Notes: generated by a model from the letters alone, not told the origin. 64,000 nt of DNA from Lysobacter antibioticus HS124 (GCF_000336385.2 NZ_HG424493.1:1-64000); one strand, 5' to 3'. Counted from the stretch's first letter, positions 44,601 through 57,558 are shown. Numbers and translations are program-made.

Positions 44601-45161
44601 GAGTATCTGGATGCCCAGCACGGCGACCTGACCACCGCGCTGGACACCCTGGAAGAAGCGATCCGCAAGATCGACCGCGAGACCCGCGGCCGCTTCAAGG
44701 ACACCTTCGATCGGGTCAATTCGGGCGTGCAGGAACTGTATCCGCGCCTGTTCGGCGGCGGCCACGCCTATCTGGAACTGACCGGCGAAGACCTGCTCGA
44801 CACCGGCGTGTCGATCATGGCGCGGCCGCCGGGCAAGCGCGTGTCCAACATCTCGCTGCTGTCCGGCGGCGAGAAGGCGATGACCGCCGTGGCGCTGGTG
44901 TTCGCGATCTTCCGCTTGAACCCGGCGCCGTTCTGTCTGCTCGACGAAGTCGACGCGCCGCTCGACGAAGCCAACGTCGGTCGCCTGGCGACGATGGTCA
45001 ACGAGATGAGCGAACAGGTACAGTTCCTGTTCGTCACCCACAACAAGGCGACGATGGAAGTGGCCAGCCAGTTGTCCGGCGTCACCATGCGCGAGCCCGG
45101 CGTGAGCCGCCTGGTCTCGGTCGACCTGGCCGAAGCGGCGCGCCTGGCGGGCGCGGCCTGA
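41658..45161 (+). CDS. smc: Chromosome segregation ATPase SMC
   Basis: The 1167-residue SMC protein is the motor of the condensin complex, working with ScpA and ScpB encoded at 2273-3181 and 1272-2183. It has Walker A GPNGCGKSN (31-39), two long coiled coils rich in Glu, Gln, Arg and Ala, a hinge at about 515-640 (GETLSVEAGWENAVESALGQ), signature LLSGGEKAMTAVALVFAI and Walker B PFCLLDEVDAPLDEANV. The N-terminal MRLSTIKLSGFKSFVDPTTL is standard. It is followed by zipA, as in other Xanthomonadaceae. Confidence 0.97.
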   Translation: MRLSTIKLSGFKSFVDPTTLHLPTNMTGVVGPNGCGKSNIIDAVRWVMGESSASRLRGDSLTDVIFAGSSARKPVSQAMVELIFDNSDHTITGEYAAFNEISVKRTVSRDGSNQYYLNGAKCRRRDITDLFLGTGLGPRSYSIIEQGMISQVIEAKPEELRVYLEEAAGISKYKERRRETETRIRHTRENLDRLNDLREEVGKQLEHLRRQARQAEQYQAIQAERKIKDVEWKALEYRALDQKLQAQREKLSQQETRLQQLIAEQREAERELETGRVRREEAAEALNKAQAASYEVGGALARIEQQIQHQRELSSRLHKARDEAMAQLAEIGEHIGNDQARLDVLLAAVADAEPRIEALREDDEARQEALRDAEARLNDWQQRWDAHSREQSESARAADVERTRIEGLDRQILDADRRRESLTAERTGLDVNALADAFEQLQSQHELQKESLDSLSEELETRKSAVADLQEQQRATQNQLAEVRKQAQTSRGRLSSLETLQHAALGQEQGAALAWLKARGLDSAQRVGETLSVEAGWENAVESALGQLIEGVLVEAPETLVDAIGELGEGRLTLVSPERDDATYAPTSLAAKVQGPAAIRRLLSRLHGADDLAAARALQATLGAEETVITRNGERLGAGWVRVLRSGAAKQGALLREREIQTLRVEIETLQERERELEQNQIQLRDRSLAAEQHREDAQRSLYMAHRGVSELAGQLQSHQGRLDSARTRIEKIDADLEQLLIALDAAREQSREARLRQETAVERMGELEDARLRLESERRSLTDAREAARNAARESRDAAHALMLSLETQRAQIAGLSQTLERMGGQRGQLDSRLSELSAQLDDGDQPVVALEEQRQVALEQRVIAEQDLTAARTALDGIDNDLRKFEQTRQQRDEQALQQREAIGQRRLEQQALVLKAETLTTAIAEAGAVLEDVVNGLDENADASTWERTVAELDNKLRRLEPVNLAAIAEHAEAAQRKEYLDAQHGDLTTALDTLEEAIRKIDRETRGRFKDTFDRVNSGVQELYPRLFGGGHAYLELTGEDLLDTGVSIMARPPGKRVSNISLLSGGEKAMTAVALVFAIFRLNPAPFCLLDEVDAPLDEANVGRLATMVNEMSEQVQFLFVTHNKATMEVASQLSGVTMREPGVSRLVSVDLAEAARLAGAA

Positions 45162-45328
45162 GGCCGGCGGGCGTTGCGCGGCAGCGCCCGGATGGACCGT
45201 CCATCGTTCGATCCCTCACCGTTCAAACCGAATCGACGCAGTCGCAGCGGAACCCCGGTCCAGCGCGGCGCCGCCCAGGCGCCCGGCCCGAGCCCCGCTA
45301 ACGACGCCAGCAGCACAAGGAGCCTCCG

Positions 45329-46081
45329 ATGTCCGACCTGACCCTGATGCGCATCGGCATCTTCATCGCCGGCCTGATCCTGATCGGCGCGATCCTGTTC
45401 TTCGGCCGCCCGCGCAAGCCGGGGCAGGGCAAGCGCATCGCCCGCGAAGACGAAGCGCGCGCGGGCAAGGCCCCGCGCCAGGAGCCGACCCTGGGCGAGC
45501 AGCTCGAAAACGAACTCGGCCAGAACGCCGGCGTGGCCGGCGAGGCCACCACCCAGGCCGAGCTGGAACTGTTCGACCGCACCCTGGAAGGCGGCGCCAA
45601 CAGCGAGCTCGGCCGCCGGGTCAGCGACGAGTTCGACAAGATCGTCACCCTGTACCTGGCCGCGCGCGCCGGGCAGAAGCTGCACGGCCCCGACATCGTG
45701 GTCGCGGCGGAAAAGGCCGGCCTCGTCTACGGCCACATGGGCGTCTACCACCGCCTGGTCGAAGGCCATCCCGAGCGCGGTCCGGTGTTCAGCGTCGCCA
45801 ACATCATGAAGCCGGGCAGCTTCGACATGTCGGCGATCCAATCGCTGGAAACCCCGGCGATCGCCTTCTTCCTGACCCTGCCGGCGCCGGTGCCGGCGCT
45901 GGACGCATGGGAGACCATGTTGCCGACCGCGCAGCGCATGGCCGAACTGCTCGACGGCGTGGTCCTGGACGAACAGCGCAACGCCCTGGGCCGCCAGCGC
46001 ATCGCCCACCTGCGCGACGAGCTGCGCGCCTACGACCGCCAACGCGAAGCCCCGCCGCTGAGCAAGCCGACCCGCTGGTAA
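45329..46081 (+). CDS. zipA: Cell division protein ZipA
   Basis: A 250-residue bitopic inner-membrane protein that tethers FtsZ to the membrane at the division site. It has an N-terminal membrane helix (LMRIGIFIAGLILIGAILFF, about 6-25), a basic then acidic linker to about residue 100, and the C-terminal FtsZ-binding domain (VTLYLAARAGQKLHGPDIVV; GVYHRLVEGHPERGPVFSVA; IAFFLTLPAPVPALDAWETM). The start ATG 45329 follows AAGGAG. It is located between smc and ligA. The linker is short compared with the enterobacterial protein. Confidence 0.93.
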   Translation: MSDLTLMRIGIFIAGLILIGAILFFGRPRKPGQGKRIAREDEARAGKAPRQEPTLGEQLENELGQNAGVAGEATTQAELELFDRTLEGGANSELGRRVSDEFDKIVTLYLAARAGQKLHGPDIVVAAEKAGLVYGHMGVYHRLVEGHPERGPVFSVANIMKPGSFDMSAIQSLETPAIAFFLTLPAPVPALDAWETMLPTAQRMAELLDGVVLDEQRNALGRQRIAHLRDELRAYDRQREAPPLSKPTRW

Positions 46082-50051
<3,970 letters not shown>

Positions 50052-50110
50052 TGGCGATGAACCCCCCTGAACCGTGCAGCTTCACGTTGCGGGCCGACGC
50101 CGCGTTTTGA

Positions 50111-50138
50111 TTGCAAGTTAATGCGACGCGGTTAGAGT
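50111..50138 (+). promoter_or_regulatory. Promoter of DUF3011 gene 1
   Basis: -35 TTGCAA (50111-50116), 16-bp spacer, -10 TAGAGT (50133-50138), 28 nt upstream of the start codon. The second DUF3011 gene has a similar TAGAGT -10 at 51091-51096. Confidence 0.5.
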
Positions 50139-50165
50139 GATCGCATTGGGTCTGGGGGGCCATGC

Positions 50166-50921
50166 ATGCGTAGTTTGACAGCCGCGATCCACCTGCTGGC
50201 GTTCGCGGGCGTGGCCTGCGCGGTCGGCGTGGCGCGTGCCGAACCGGTCGGAGAGCGCCTGTACGGCGGGCGCCTGTTGCGCTGCGCCTCCAGCGGCGAG
50301 GAAGTGGTGCGTTGCCCGGCCGATACCCGCGAAGGCGTGCGGCTGATCCGCCGCACGTCCGGCAAACCCTGCGTCGAAGGCACCAGTTGGGGCGCCGATC
50401 GCGGTGGCGTCTGGGTGACCCAGGGCTGCGCGGCCGACTTCGTGCTGGGCAAGGGCGGCCGCGGCCGCGACAGCACCTCCGGCGCGCGGGTGATCAAGTG
50501 CGAATCGCGCGGCGGGCGCTGGAACCATTGTCCGGCGCGCATCGTCGACGGCGTCGCCCTGGCCCAGCAATTGTCCAAGCAGCCTTGCCTGCGCAACCAG
50601 ACCTGGGGCGCGGACGAGCAGGGCATCTGGGTTGCCGGCGGCTGCCGCGCCGAGTTCCGCCTGATCGGCGGCGAAGCGGCGGCGGTTGCGGTACCCGCAG
50701 CGCCGGAGCCGCCGCGCAAAGCCTTGCTGCGCTGCGAATCGCAGGACCGCCGCGCACGCCGCTGCGAGGGCGATACCGGCCTCGGCGTGCGCTTGGTCAA
50801 GCAGCTGTCCAATTCGGAATGCATCGAGGGCCGCAGCTGGGGCTACGACGCCCACGGGGTCTGGGTCGAGGACGGCTGCCGCGCCGAGTTCGAGCTGGAC
50901 TACCGCCGCGGCGGCGGCTGA
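50166..50921 (+). CDS. Secreted DUF3011 protein 1 (three repeats)
   Basis: A 251-residue protein with a signal peptide (LLAFAGVACAVGVARA). It carries three DUF3011 units at about residues 37-92, 109-166 and 186-246. Each has the pattern C-S...RC..D...V.L...S...C..G..WG.D..GVWV..GCRAEF, for example CIEGRSWGYDAHGVWVEDGC. Four cysteines per unit suggest disulfide-stabilised modules in the envelope. The function of DUF3011 is unknown; the fold resembles cyanovirin-like lectin repeats in pattern only. It is paralogous to the gene at 51125, with charged and Pro-rich linkers instead of Gly-rich ones. Confidence 0.8.
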   Translation: MRSLTAAIHLLAFAGVACAVGVARAEPVGERLYGGRLLRCASSGEEVVRCPADTREGVRLIRRTSGKPCVEGTSWGADRGGVWVTQGCAADFVLGKGGRGRDSTSGARVIKCESRGGRWNHCPARIVDGVALAQQLSKQPCLRNQTWGADEQGIWVAGGCRAEFRLIGGEAAAVAVPAAPEPPRKALLRCESQDRRARRCEGDTGLGVRLVKQLSNSECIEGRSWGYDAHGVWVEDGCRAEFELDYRRGGG

Positions 50922-51090
50922 GCGATAGCCGCGCCGGTACTGTGGTCCGGCCTCCGGCTCTGCGACCGACGGCGCATGGCGCAGTGCGCCATTGGCGGCA
51001 CACTAGGCGCTGAGTGAACGGGGCCGCAACGCGCCGACTTCGCGCATCGCCGGTCCCCCAAATCTTGAGCTGACGTTAAGCGGGTTCAGC

Positions 51091-51096
51091 TAGAGT
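51091..51096 (+). promoter_or_regulatory. -10 element of DUF3011 gene 2
   Basis: TAGAGT at 51091-51096, 28 nt before the start codon, is identical to the -10 of the first DUF3011 gene. A TTGAGC lies 20 bp upstream (51065-51070) and a CTGACG 15 bp upstream; neither is a good -35 at ideal spacing. Confidence 0.4.
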
Positions 51097-51124
51097 CCTC
51101 GGCACATTGACAAGGAGCACGCAC

Positions 51125-51892
51125 ATGTCCGCACGCATCGTTTCCGGATTCGGTCTGTTGATCGGCCTCGGCTTGGCCGCCGGCGTGGCCCAGGCCGCGC
51201 CGCAGTACGACGACTACTACGGCAATGACGGCACTTTCCGCTGCGAATCCGACGGCAACCGGCAGCAGCGCTGCGACGCCGACACGCGCGGCGGGGTGCA
51301 GCTGGTACGCCAGCTGTCCAAGTCGTCCTGCATCCAGGGCCGCACCTGGGGCTACGACCGCTACGGCGTGTGGGTGACCGACGGTTGCCGCGCCGAATTC
51401 GCTTCCGGTCGCGGCGGCGGCTGGAACGGCGGTGGCGGCGGCTGGGGCGGTGGCGGTGGCGGCGACGTCGTGCGCTGCGAATCCGACAGCGGCCGTACCC
51501 GCAGCTGCAGCATCTCCGGCAACCGCGCGCGCCTGCAGCGCCAGTTGTCGAATTCGCCGTGCATCGAGGGCCAGACCTGGGGCTCGCGCCCGGGCCAGGT
51601 CTGGGTCAGCGGCGGTTGCCGCGGCGAATTCGTCGCCGGCCGCGGCGGCGGCTGGAACGGCGGTGGCGGCGGTTGGGGCGGCGGCGGCGGCGGTTGGGGC
51701 GGCGGCGGTCAGGAGATCAGCTGCGAGTCGAACAACAACCGCCAGAACCGCTGCAACATGACCGTGCGCCGCGATGTGCGCCTGCTGCGCCAGAACTCGG
51801 GTTCGCCGTGCGTGGAAGGCCAGACCTGGGGCTGGGACCGCAACGGCGTGTGGGTCTCCAACGGTTGCCGCGGCCGCTTCATGGTCAACTGA
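51125..51892 (+). CDS. Secreted DUF3011 protein 2 (three repeats, Gly-rich linkers)
   Basis: A 255-residue protein starting at ATG 51125 behind AAGGAG, with signal peptide LLIGLGLAAGVAQA. Three DUF3011 units (FRCESDGNRQQRCDADTRGG; VRCESDSGRTRSCSISGNRA; ISCESNNNRQNRCNMTVRRD) are separated by linkers made almost wholly of Gly and Trp (GGGWNGGGGGWGGGGGG). Each unit ends in the pattern G..WG....GVWV..GCR..F. The first cysteine of each unit and the C..G.TWG motif are kept in all three. It probably arose by duplication with gene 1 and diverged in the linkers. The secreted role is unknown. Confidence 0.82.
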   Translation: MSARIVSGFGLLIGLGLAAGVAQAAPQYDDYYGNDGTFRCESDGNRQQRCDADTRGGVQLVRQLSKSSCIQGRTWGYDRYGVWVTDGCRAEFASGRGGGWNGGGGGWGGGGGGDVVRCESDSGRTRSCSISGNRARLQRQLSNSPCIEGQTWGSRPGQVWVSGGCRGEFVAGRGGGWNGGGGGWGGGGGGWGGGGQEISCESNNNRQNRCNMTVRRDVRLLRQNSGSPCVEGQTWGWDRNGVWVSNGCRGRFMVN

Positions 51893-51942
51893 TCGGGCCC
51901 GACCGATTAGGCCCAACCGATCGGGCCTGACACGAGCGACCC

Positions 51943-51982
51943 GCGACGCCTCCGCTGCCGCGCAGCGGAGGCGTCGCCGTTT
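51943..51982 (+). terminator. Strong hairpin terminator after DUF3011 gene 2
   Basis: A perfect 15-bp stem (GCGACGCCTCCGCTG at 51943-51957, its complement at 51963-51977) with a 5-nt loop is followed by CGTTT. It separates the DUF3011 gene from mtnA. Confidence 0.85.
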
Positions 51983-52063
51983 CCGGCGGCCGCGTTCTCC
52001 TGTCTCCCGCCAGCCTGTGCGCCCTCACGGCCTGCACGCTCATGGCCGGCGACACGCATCCGC

Positions 52064-52069
52064 TAAACT
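52064..52069 (+). promoter_or_regulatory. -10 element immediately before mtnA
   Basis: TAAACT at 52064-52069 ends 6 nt before the mtnA ATG, and there is no Shine-Dalgarno between them. If used, transcription would start at or next to the A of the start codon, giving a leaderless mRNA. The -35 is weak. Confidence 0.35.
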
Positions 52070-52075
52070 ATCCCC

Positions 52076-53131
52076 ATGAACGACGCCATCGACTTCGACC
52101 GCTACGACCGCATCCGCCCGATCCGCTGGACCGGCGACGCCCTGGAACTGCTCGATCAGCGCAAGCTGCCGTTCGCCGTCGAGTACGTGCGCTGCGAGGA
52201 CAGCGATGCGGTCGCCGCCGCGATCCACGCCCTGACCGTGCGCGGCGCGCCGGCGATCGGCATCGCCGCGGCCTGGGGCACGGTGCTGGCGGCGCGGTCG
52301 GTCGAGGCGTCCGACGGCGCCGCGGCGCTGGCGCAGATCGAGCCGGCGATGCAGCGGCTCAATGCCGCCCGCCCGACCGCGGTCAACCTGGCCTGGGCGC
52401 TGGCGCGCATGCGCCGGGTGCTGGCGCCGGCCGGCGCCGATTGGCGCGAGGTGTTGAGCCGCGAAGCCCAGGCCATCGCCGACGAAGACCTGGCCGCGAA
52501 CCGGCGCATGGGGGCGCTCGGCGCGGCGCTGATCGCGCCCGGCAGCGGCGTGCTGACCCATTGCAACACCGGCTCGCTGGCCACCGCCGGCTTCGGCACC
52601 GCGCTCGGCGTGATCCGCGCCGGCGTCGCCCAGGGCCGCATCCAACAGGTGTTCGCCGGCGAGACCCGGCCCTGGCTGCAGGGCGCGCGGTTGACCGTGT
52701 GGGAGCTGGAACAGGACGGCATCGCCCCGACCCTGATCGCCGACGCCGCCGCTTCGCACCTGATGAAGAGCGGCAAGGTGGGCTGGGTGATCGTCGGCGC
52801 CGACCGCATCTGCGCCAACGGCGACACCGCCAACAAGATCGGCACCTACCAGCTGGCGATCGCCGCCCGCCACCACGGGGTCAAGTTCATGGTCGCCGCG
52901 CCCTCGTCAACGGTGGACATGGCCACCGCCAGCGGCGATGCGATCGAGATCGAAGAGCGCGATCCGGGCGAGCTGTTCGCGGTCGGCGGCCAGCGCACCG
53001 CGGCCGAGCGCATCGGGGCCTGGAACCCGGTATTCGACGTCACCCCGCACGAGCTGATCGACGCCATCGTCACCGAGCGCGGCGTGATCGAACGCCCGGA
53101 TGCGGCGGCGATGAAAGCGGCGTTCGGCTGA
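52076..53131 (+). CDS. mtnA: S-methyl-5-thioribose-1-phosphate isomerase
   Basis: The 351-residue MtnA isomerises methylthioribose 1-phosphate to methylthioribulose 1-phosphate in methionine salvage. It contains [13 protein letters not shown], the catalytic-Cys motif [19 protein letters not shown] (Cys163, equal to Cys160 of the B. subtilis enzyme) and the catalytic Asp in [19 protein letters not shown] (Asp243, equal to Asp240). The other salvage genes are not nearby. Its start has no Shine-Dalgarno; see the leaderless-transcript observation. Confidence 0.95.
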   Translation: MNDAIDFDRYDRIRPIRWTGDALELLDQRKLPFAVEYVRCEDSDAVAAAIHALTVRGAPAIGIAAAWGTVLAARSVEASDGAAALAQIEPAMQRLNAARPTAVNLAWALARMRRVLAPAGADWREVLSREAQAIADEDLAANRRMGALGAALIAPGSGVLTHCNTGSLATAGFGTALGVIRAGVAQGRIQQVFAGETRPWLQGARLTVWELEQDGIAPTLIADAAASHLMKSGKVGWVIVGADRICANGDTANKIGTYQLAIAARHHGVKFMVAAPSSTVDMATASGDAIEIEERDPGELFAVGGQRTAAERIGAWNPVFDVTPHELIDAIVTERGVIERPDAAAMKAAFG

Positions 53132-53902
53132 GCCCGTGCGGCTGTCGGGACCGCCTGTGGGCTGGTCGGGCCCGCAGGCGCGCGGCCGCCGGTTTCGAAT
53201 TCGCGCCTGGATATCGCCCTGACATCCCGCCTTCGCGGGGCGGACGGCCGATCGGGAATGCCGCGAACTTCCAGGCCGTCATGCCCGCGCACGCGGCGCT
53301 ATCTCCCGGCCCGTCCTCCTGGCGAAGGTGAGGGTGCGGCGGCTTCGAAATCCCGCCTCGATTAGCCCTGGATGCGCGGCTGCGCGGAAGTCGGACGCCG
53401 GGCCCGCATCCGCGGCCATGACAGCGTGGAGTTCGCTCGCGACTCTTGCGGCCGTCATCCCCGCAAGGGCGGGGCGGAGACGTCAGCGCCCTACGTCGGC
53501 AAAGCCCTGGATGGGTGTCCCGGTCGGCACGCGGAGATTTCGGGGGGGCGTGCTCCGGCATGCCTCCACGACGTTTCCGGCAGCCCTGGGGCGGCACCGC
53601 GCGTGCGGTTCGGCCCGGGCCGCATCGGCCCTCGCGGGCTCCCGCATGGGCCGCTTTTCGCCGCTTTCGCCGCGATGCTGCAACGCAGCTGAAAATAACG
53701 CTCAAGTGATTGTTTCTGCGTGGGAATCGCGGCCCTGTGCGAGCGCATTTCGTGCTATGATTTCCTGTCTCTTTGATGCCGCCCCGAGCGAGCTGCAGGA
53801 CAGGCCCGCCGGGGTACTGTTTTCGGCTTCCAGCGCGGCGTTCCGACCGGAACGCCGAGGCCCGCGCGGGGCGGTCGAACCACCGCCCGCAACGGAACCC
53901 TG
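53132..53902. other. Long mtnA-gyrA intergenic region with palindromic repeat remnants and gyrA promoter
   Basis: These 771 bases contain no convincing gene; several open frames are arginine-rich bias products. Copies of the CCCCGC-n-GCGGGG type palindrome occur near 53215 (CATCCCGCCTTCGCGGGGCG), 53280 (GTCATGCCCGCGCACGCGG) and 53454 (CCGTCATCCCCGCAAGGGCG). A good -10 hexamer TATGAT at 53756-53761 lies 141 nt before gyrA, with only a weak -35; it is the probable gyrA promoter. Confidence 0.5.
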
Positions 53903-56599
53903 ATGGCCGAACTCGCCAAGGAAATCATCCAGGTCAATCTCGAAGACGAGATGCGCCGCAGCTACCTCGATTACGCCATGAGCGTGATCGTGGGCCGCGC
54001 GCTCCCCGACGTGCGAGACGGCCTCAAGCCGGTGCATCGTCGCGTGCTGTACGCGATGAACGAACTCGGTACGCACGCCAACAAGCCGCACTTCAAGTCG
54101 GCGCGTATCGTCGGCGACGTGATCGGTAAGTACCACCCGCACGGCGACCAGTCGGTGTACGACACCCTGGTGCGCATGGCGCAGCCGTTCTCGCTGCGCT
54201 ACCTGCTGGTCGATGGCCAAGGCAACTTCGGTTCGGTCGACGGCGACGACGCGGCGGCGATGCGTTACACCGAGGCGCGCATGACGCGCCTGACCCACGA
54301 GCTGCTGGCCGATATCGACAAGGAAACCGTCGATTTCCAGCCCAACTACGACGAAAAGGAACTCGAGCCCACGGTCCTGCCGACCCGGGTGCCGAACCTG
54401 CTGGTCAACGGCTCGGCCGGCATCGCGGTCGGCATGGCGACCAATATCCCGCCGCACAACCTGGTCGAGGTGGTCAACGCCACCATCGCCCTGATCGACG
54501 AGCCGGAGATCGACGTCGACGGCCTGATGGCGCACATCCCGGGGCCGGACTTCCCCACCGCCGGCATCATCAACGGCACCGCCGGGATCGTGGCGGCCTA
54601 CCGCACCGGCCGCGGCCGCGTGCGCATGCGCGCCCGCGCCGAGATCGAGGTCAACCAGGACACCGGCCGCGAGGCGATCGTCGTCACCGAGATCCCCTAC
54701 CAGGTCAACAAGGCCCGCCTGATCGAGAAGATCGCCGAGCTGGTCAAGGAGAAAAGGCTCGAAGGCATCAGCGAGCTGCGCGACGAGTCCGACAAGGACG
54801 GCATGCGCATCTTCATCGAGATCAAGCGCGGCGAGTCGGCCGAAGTGGTGCTCAACAACCTCTATCAGCAGACGCAGATGGAGTCGGTGTTCGGCATCAA
54901 CATGGTCGCCCTGGTCGACGGCCGCCCGCAGCTGCTGACCCTGAAGCAGGTGCTGGAAGCCTTCGTCCGCCACCGCCGCGAGGTAGTGACCCGCCGCACC
55001 ATCTTCGAACTGCGCAAGGCGCGCCAGCGCGCGCACATCTTGGAAGGCCTGACGGTCGCGCTCGCCAACATCGACGAGATGATCGAGCTGATCAAGACCT
55101 CGGCGAACCCGAACGAAGCGCGCGAGCGCATGCTGGCCAAGACCTGGGAACCGGGCCTGGTCGGCGCCTTGTTGGCCGCTGCCGGTTCGGAGGCCTCGCG
55201 TCCGGAAGACCTGCCGCCGGGCGTCGGTTTCGCCGACGGCCGCTACCAGCTCACCGAAGTCCAGGCCAACCAGATCCTGGAAATGCGCCTGCACCGCCTG
55301 ACCGGCCTGGAGCAGGAAAAGCTGACCGAGGAATACCGCCAGCTGCTCGACGCGATCCGCGGCCTGATCGAGATCCTCGAGCACCCGGACGTGCTGCTCG
55401 ACGTCATCCGCACCGAGCTGCGCAACCTCAAGGAAGAGTTCGGCGACGAGCGCCGCAGCGAGATCCGCGCCAGCGAGGAAGACCTCGACATCCTCGACCT
55501 GATCGCGCCGGAAGACGTGGTCGTGACCCTGTCCCACGCCGGCTACGCCAAGCGCCAGCCGGTCAGCGCCTATCGCGCGCAGAAGCGCGGCGGCAAGGGC
55601 CGCAACGCCGCCGCGACCAAGGACGAGGACTTCATCGACAAGCTGTGGCTGGTCAACACCCACGACACCCTGCTGACCTTCACCAGCACCGGCCGGGTGT
55701 TCTGGCTGCCGGTGCACCAGCTGCCGGAGGCCGGCCCGAACGCGCGCGGTCGCCCGATCATCAACTGGCTGGCGCTGGAGGCCGGCGAGCAGGTGCAGGC
55801 GGTGCTGCCGGTGCGCAGCTACGACGAAGACCATTTCGTGTTCTTCGCCACCCGCAACGGCCGGGTCAAGAAGACCCCGCTGACCGAGTTCGCGTTCAAG
55901 CTCGCGCGCGGCAAGATCGCGATCAACCTCGACGAGGGCGATGCCCTGGTCGACGTCGCCCTGACCGACGGCAACCGCGACGTGATGCTGTTCGCGTCCA
56001 ACGGCCGCGCCTCGCGCTTCTCCGAATCGACCGTGCGGCCGATGGGCCGCACCGCCGGCGGCGTGCGCGGCATGCGCCTGCTCGCGGCCAGCGAGTCCGA
56101 GGCCGACGATGCGGTGGTGCCCGAGGGCGATGCCGACGCGGCCGACGTCCCGAACGACACCGGCACGGTGGTGGTGAGCCTGGTGGTGGTCGACGGCGAC
56201 GGCGACATCCTGACCGCCAGCGAGCGCGGTTACGGCAAGCGCACGGCGATCGAGGAGTACCCGCGCAAGGGTCGCGGCACCCAGGGCGTGATCGCGTTGA
56301 AGACCACCGAGCGCAACGGCGCTCTGGTCGGTGCGATCCAGCTCAGCGATCACCACGAGGTGCTGATGATCTCCGACGGCGGCACCCTGGTGCGCACCCG
56401 CGCCGCCGAGATCTCGCAGGTCGGGCGCAACACCCAGGGCGTGACCCTGATGCGCTTGTCCGAAGGCGAGAGCCTGCAGACCATCGAACGCGTCGACGCC
56501 TCGCTGGACGAGAGCGAGGACGGCGGCGAGGGCGAAGCGGCGGTGGCGGTCGGCGAAGCCGCGCCCGACGCGGCGGGCTCGCCGGTGCCGGAGGCCTGA
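53903..56599 (+). CDS. gyrA: DNA gyrase subunit A
   Basis: The 898-residue breakage-reunion subunit of DNA gyrase. The catalytic tyrosine is Tyr122 in [10 protein letters not shown]. The quinolone-resistance region is [20 protein letters not shown]: position 83 (E. coli numbering, no offset) is Gln rather than Ser, position 84 is Ser, and Asp87 is kept. Gln83 is also reported for Stenotrophomonas maltophilia. The C-terminal pinwheel carries the gyrase box, of the QKRGGKG type ([20 protein letters not shown]), and ends with an acidic/Ala-rich tail. A terminator lies 27 nt after the stop. Confidence 0.97.
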   Translation: MAELAKEIIQVNLEDEMRRSYLDYAMSVIVGRALPDVRDGLKPVHRRVLYAMNELGTHANKPHFKSARIVGDVIGKYHPHGDQSVYDTLVRMAQPFSLRYLLVDGQGNFGSVDGDDAAAMRYTEARMTRLTHELLADIDKETVDFQPNYDEKELEPTVLPTRVPNLLVNGSAGIAVGMATNIPPHNLVEVVNATIALIDEPEIDVDGLMAHIPGPDFPTAGIINGTAGIVAAYRTGRGRVRMRARAEIEVNQDTGREAIVVTEIPYQVNKARLIEKIAELVKEKRLEGISELRDESDKDGMRIFIEIKRGESAEVVLNNLYQQTQMESVFGINMVALVDGRPQLLTLKQVLEAFVRHRREVVTRRTIFELRKARQRAHILEGLTVALANIDEMIELIKTSANPNEARERMLAKTWEPGLVGALLAAAGSEASRPEDLPPGVGFADGRYQLTEVQANQILEMRLHRLTGLEQEKLTEEYRQLLDAIRGLIEILEHPDVLLDVIRTELRNLKEEFGDERRSEIRASEEDLDILDLIAPEDVVVTLSHAGYAKRQPVSAYRAQKRGGKGRNAAATKDEDFIDKLWLVNTHDTLLTFTSTGRVFWLPVHQLPEAGPNARGRPIINWLALEAGEQVQAVLPVRSYDEDHFVFFATRNGRVKKTPLTEFAFKLARGKIAINLDEGDALVDVALTDGNRDVMLFASNGRASRFSESTVRPMGRTAGGVRGMRLLAASESEADDAVVPEGDADAADVPNDTGTVVVSLVVVDGDGDILTASERGYGKRTAIEEYPRKGRGTQGVIALKTTERNGALVGAIQLSDHHEVLMISDGGTLVRTRAAEISQVGRNTQGVTLMRLSEGESLQTIERVDASLDESEDGGEGEAAVAVGEAAPDAAGSPVPEA

Positions 56600-56625
56600 T
56601 CGCCCGGTCGCCGGGCGCGATCGCG

Positions 56626-56653
56626 AAAAACGCCGCCTTCGGGCGGCGTTTTT
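56626..56653 (+). terminator. gyrA terminator
   Basis: The perfect 12-bp stem AAAAACGCCGCC (56626-56637) / GGCGGCGTTTTT (56642-56653) with a TTCG tetraloop ends in a T tract. It is a classic rho-independent terminator that also reads in the opposite direction. Confidence 0.93.
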
Positions 56654-56670
56654 CGTTGCGGGCCGGCTCT

Positions 56671-56825
56671 TGTAGGAGCGGCGCGAGCCGCGACCGTCGA
56701 AGCGGTTTACGTGAGCGTCGCTTGCGGAGGTCGTCCATACGGCGTCGATCATCTGCGCCGTCCTGGCTTCGGACGCCGCGCTTGCCTACATCGCTTCGGC
56801 GGTCGCGGCTCACGCCGCTCCTACA
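56671..56825. repeat. Inverted REP pair (REPIN-like element)
   Basis: A 26-bp sequence at 56671-56696, starting TGTAGGAGCGGCGCGAGCCG, is repeated inverted at 56800-56825 with one mismatch, enclosing 103 bp of non-coding DNA. It is the same family as the pair at 24449-24620 and the single copy at 46142. It is placed between gyrA and yceI. Confidence 0.75.
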
Positions 56826-56902
56826 GTCGGGGGCTGCCCCGATTGCGGCGGCCGGCGGTGCGGTGCTAGCGTGCCCGCGACTTTCCGCCACGGAACTACT
56901 TC

Positions 56903-57511
56903 ATGAACAAGCTCGCGCTTTGTCTCGTAACCCCGTTCGCGCTCGCCGCCGGCGCCGCCACCGCCGCGCCGACGACCTACGAGATCGACCCCAGCCACAC
57001 CTATCCGAGCTTCGAAGCCGATCACATGGGCGTGTCGGTGTGGCGCGGCAAGTTCAACAAGTCCAAGGGCAGCGTGGTCCTGGACAAGCAGGCCGGTACC
57101 GGCACGGTCGAGATTGTGATCGATACCGCCAGCATCGATTTCGGCTTCGATGCCATGAACGAACATGCCAACAAGCCGGACTTGTTCGACACCGCCAAGT
57201 TTCCGACCGCGACCTACAAGGGCAAGCTGGCCGAGTTCCGCGACGGAGCACCGACCAGGGTGGTGGGCGAACTGACCCTGCTCGGCGTGACCAAGCCGCT
57301 GGAACTGAAGATCAACACGTTCAAGTGCATCCCGCACCCGATGTTCAAGCGCGAGCTGTGCGGCGCCGACGCCAGCGCGCAGTTCCAGCGCGACCAGTTC
57401 GGCATGGACGCGGGCAAGGACTACGGTTTCGACATGAGCGTGAATCTGCGCATTCAGGTCGAGGCGGTGGCCAAAGCCGACGCCAAGGCCGAGGTAAAGA
57501 CCGGCGAATGA
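56903..57511 (+). CDS. YceI family periplasmic protein
   Basis: A 202-residue secreted protein with a signal peptide ([18 protein letters not shown]) and a YceI lipocalin-like beta-barrel that binds isoprenoid-like ligands: [60 protein letters not shown] and [20 protein letters not shown]. The family has roles in isoprenoid handling or stress responses that are not fully defined. The last 15 residues are Lys/Ala-rich. It is followed by its own hairpin terminator. Confidence 0.92.
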   Translation: MNKLALCLVTPFALAAGAATAAPTTYEIDPSHTYPSFEADHMGVSVWRGKFNKSKGSVVLDKQAGTGTVEIVIDTASIDFGFDAMNEHANKPDLFDTAKFPTATYKGKLAEFRDGAPTRVVGELTLLGVTKPLELKINTFKCIPHPMFKRELCGADASAQFQRDQFGMDAGKDYGFDMSVNLRIQVEAVAKADAKAEVKTGE

Positions 57512-57533
57512 GCCGCGATCCGCGTATTCAGCG

Positions 57534-57558
57534 AACGCCGCCGCGTGGGCGGCGTTTT
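57534..57558 (+). terminator. yceI terminator
   Basis: The 9-bp stem AACGCCGCC (57534-57542) / GGCGGCGTT (57548-57556) with a 5-nt loop is followed by TTGCTTT, 22 nt after the yceI stop. Confidence 0.8.

Larger units (their letters stand above)
56600..56902. other. gyrA-yceI intergenic region (terminator and REPIN-like element)
   Basis: There is no gene here. The region holds the gyrA terminator (56626-56653) and an inverted REP pair (56671-56825), described separately. The yceI promoter is not obvious; it probably lies within 56826-56895. Confidence 0.6.

Noticed and set aside
41616-45041. 1141-codon minus-strand frame opposite smc
   Set aside because: It is an antisense product of the SMC coiled-coil codons (Leu/Ala/Gln-rich), with no domain and no ribosome-binding site.
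53702-56752. 1016-codon minus-strand frame opposite gyrA
   Set aside because: It is complementary to the clearly functional gyrA and has no recognisable motifs.
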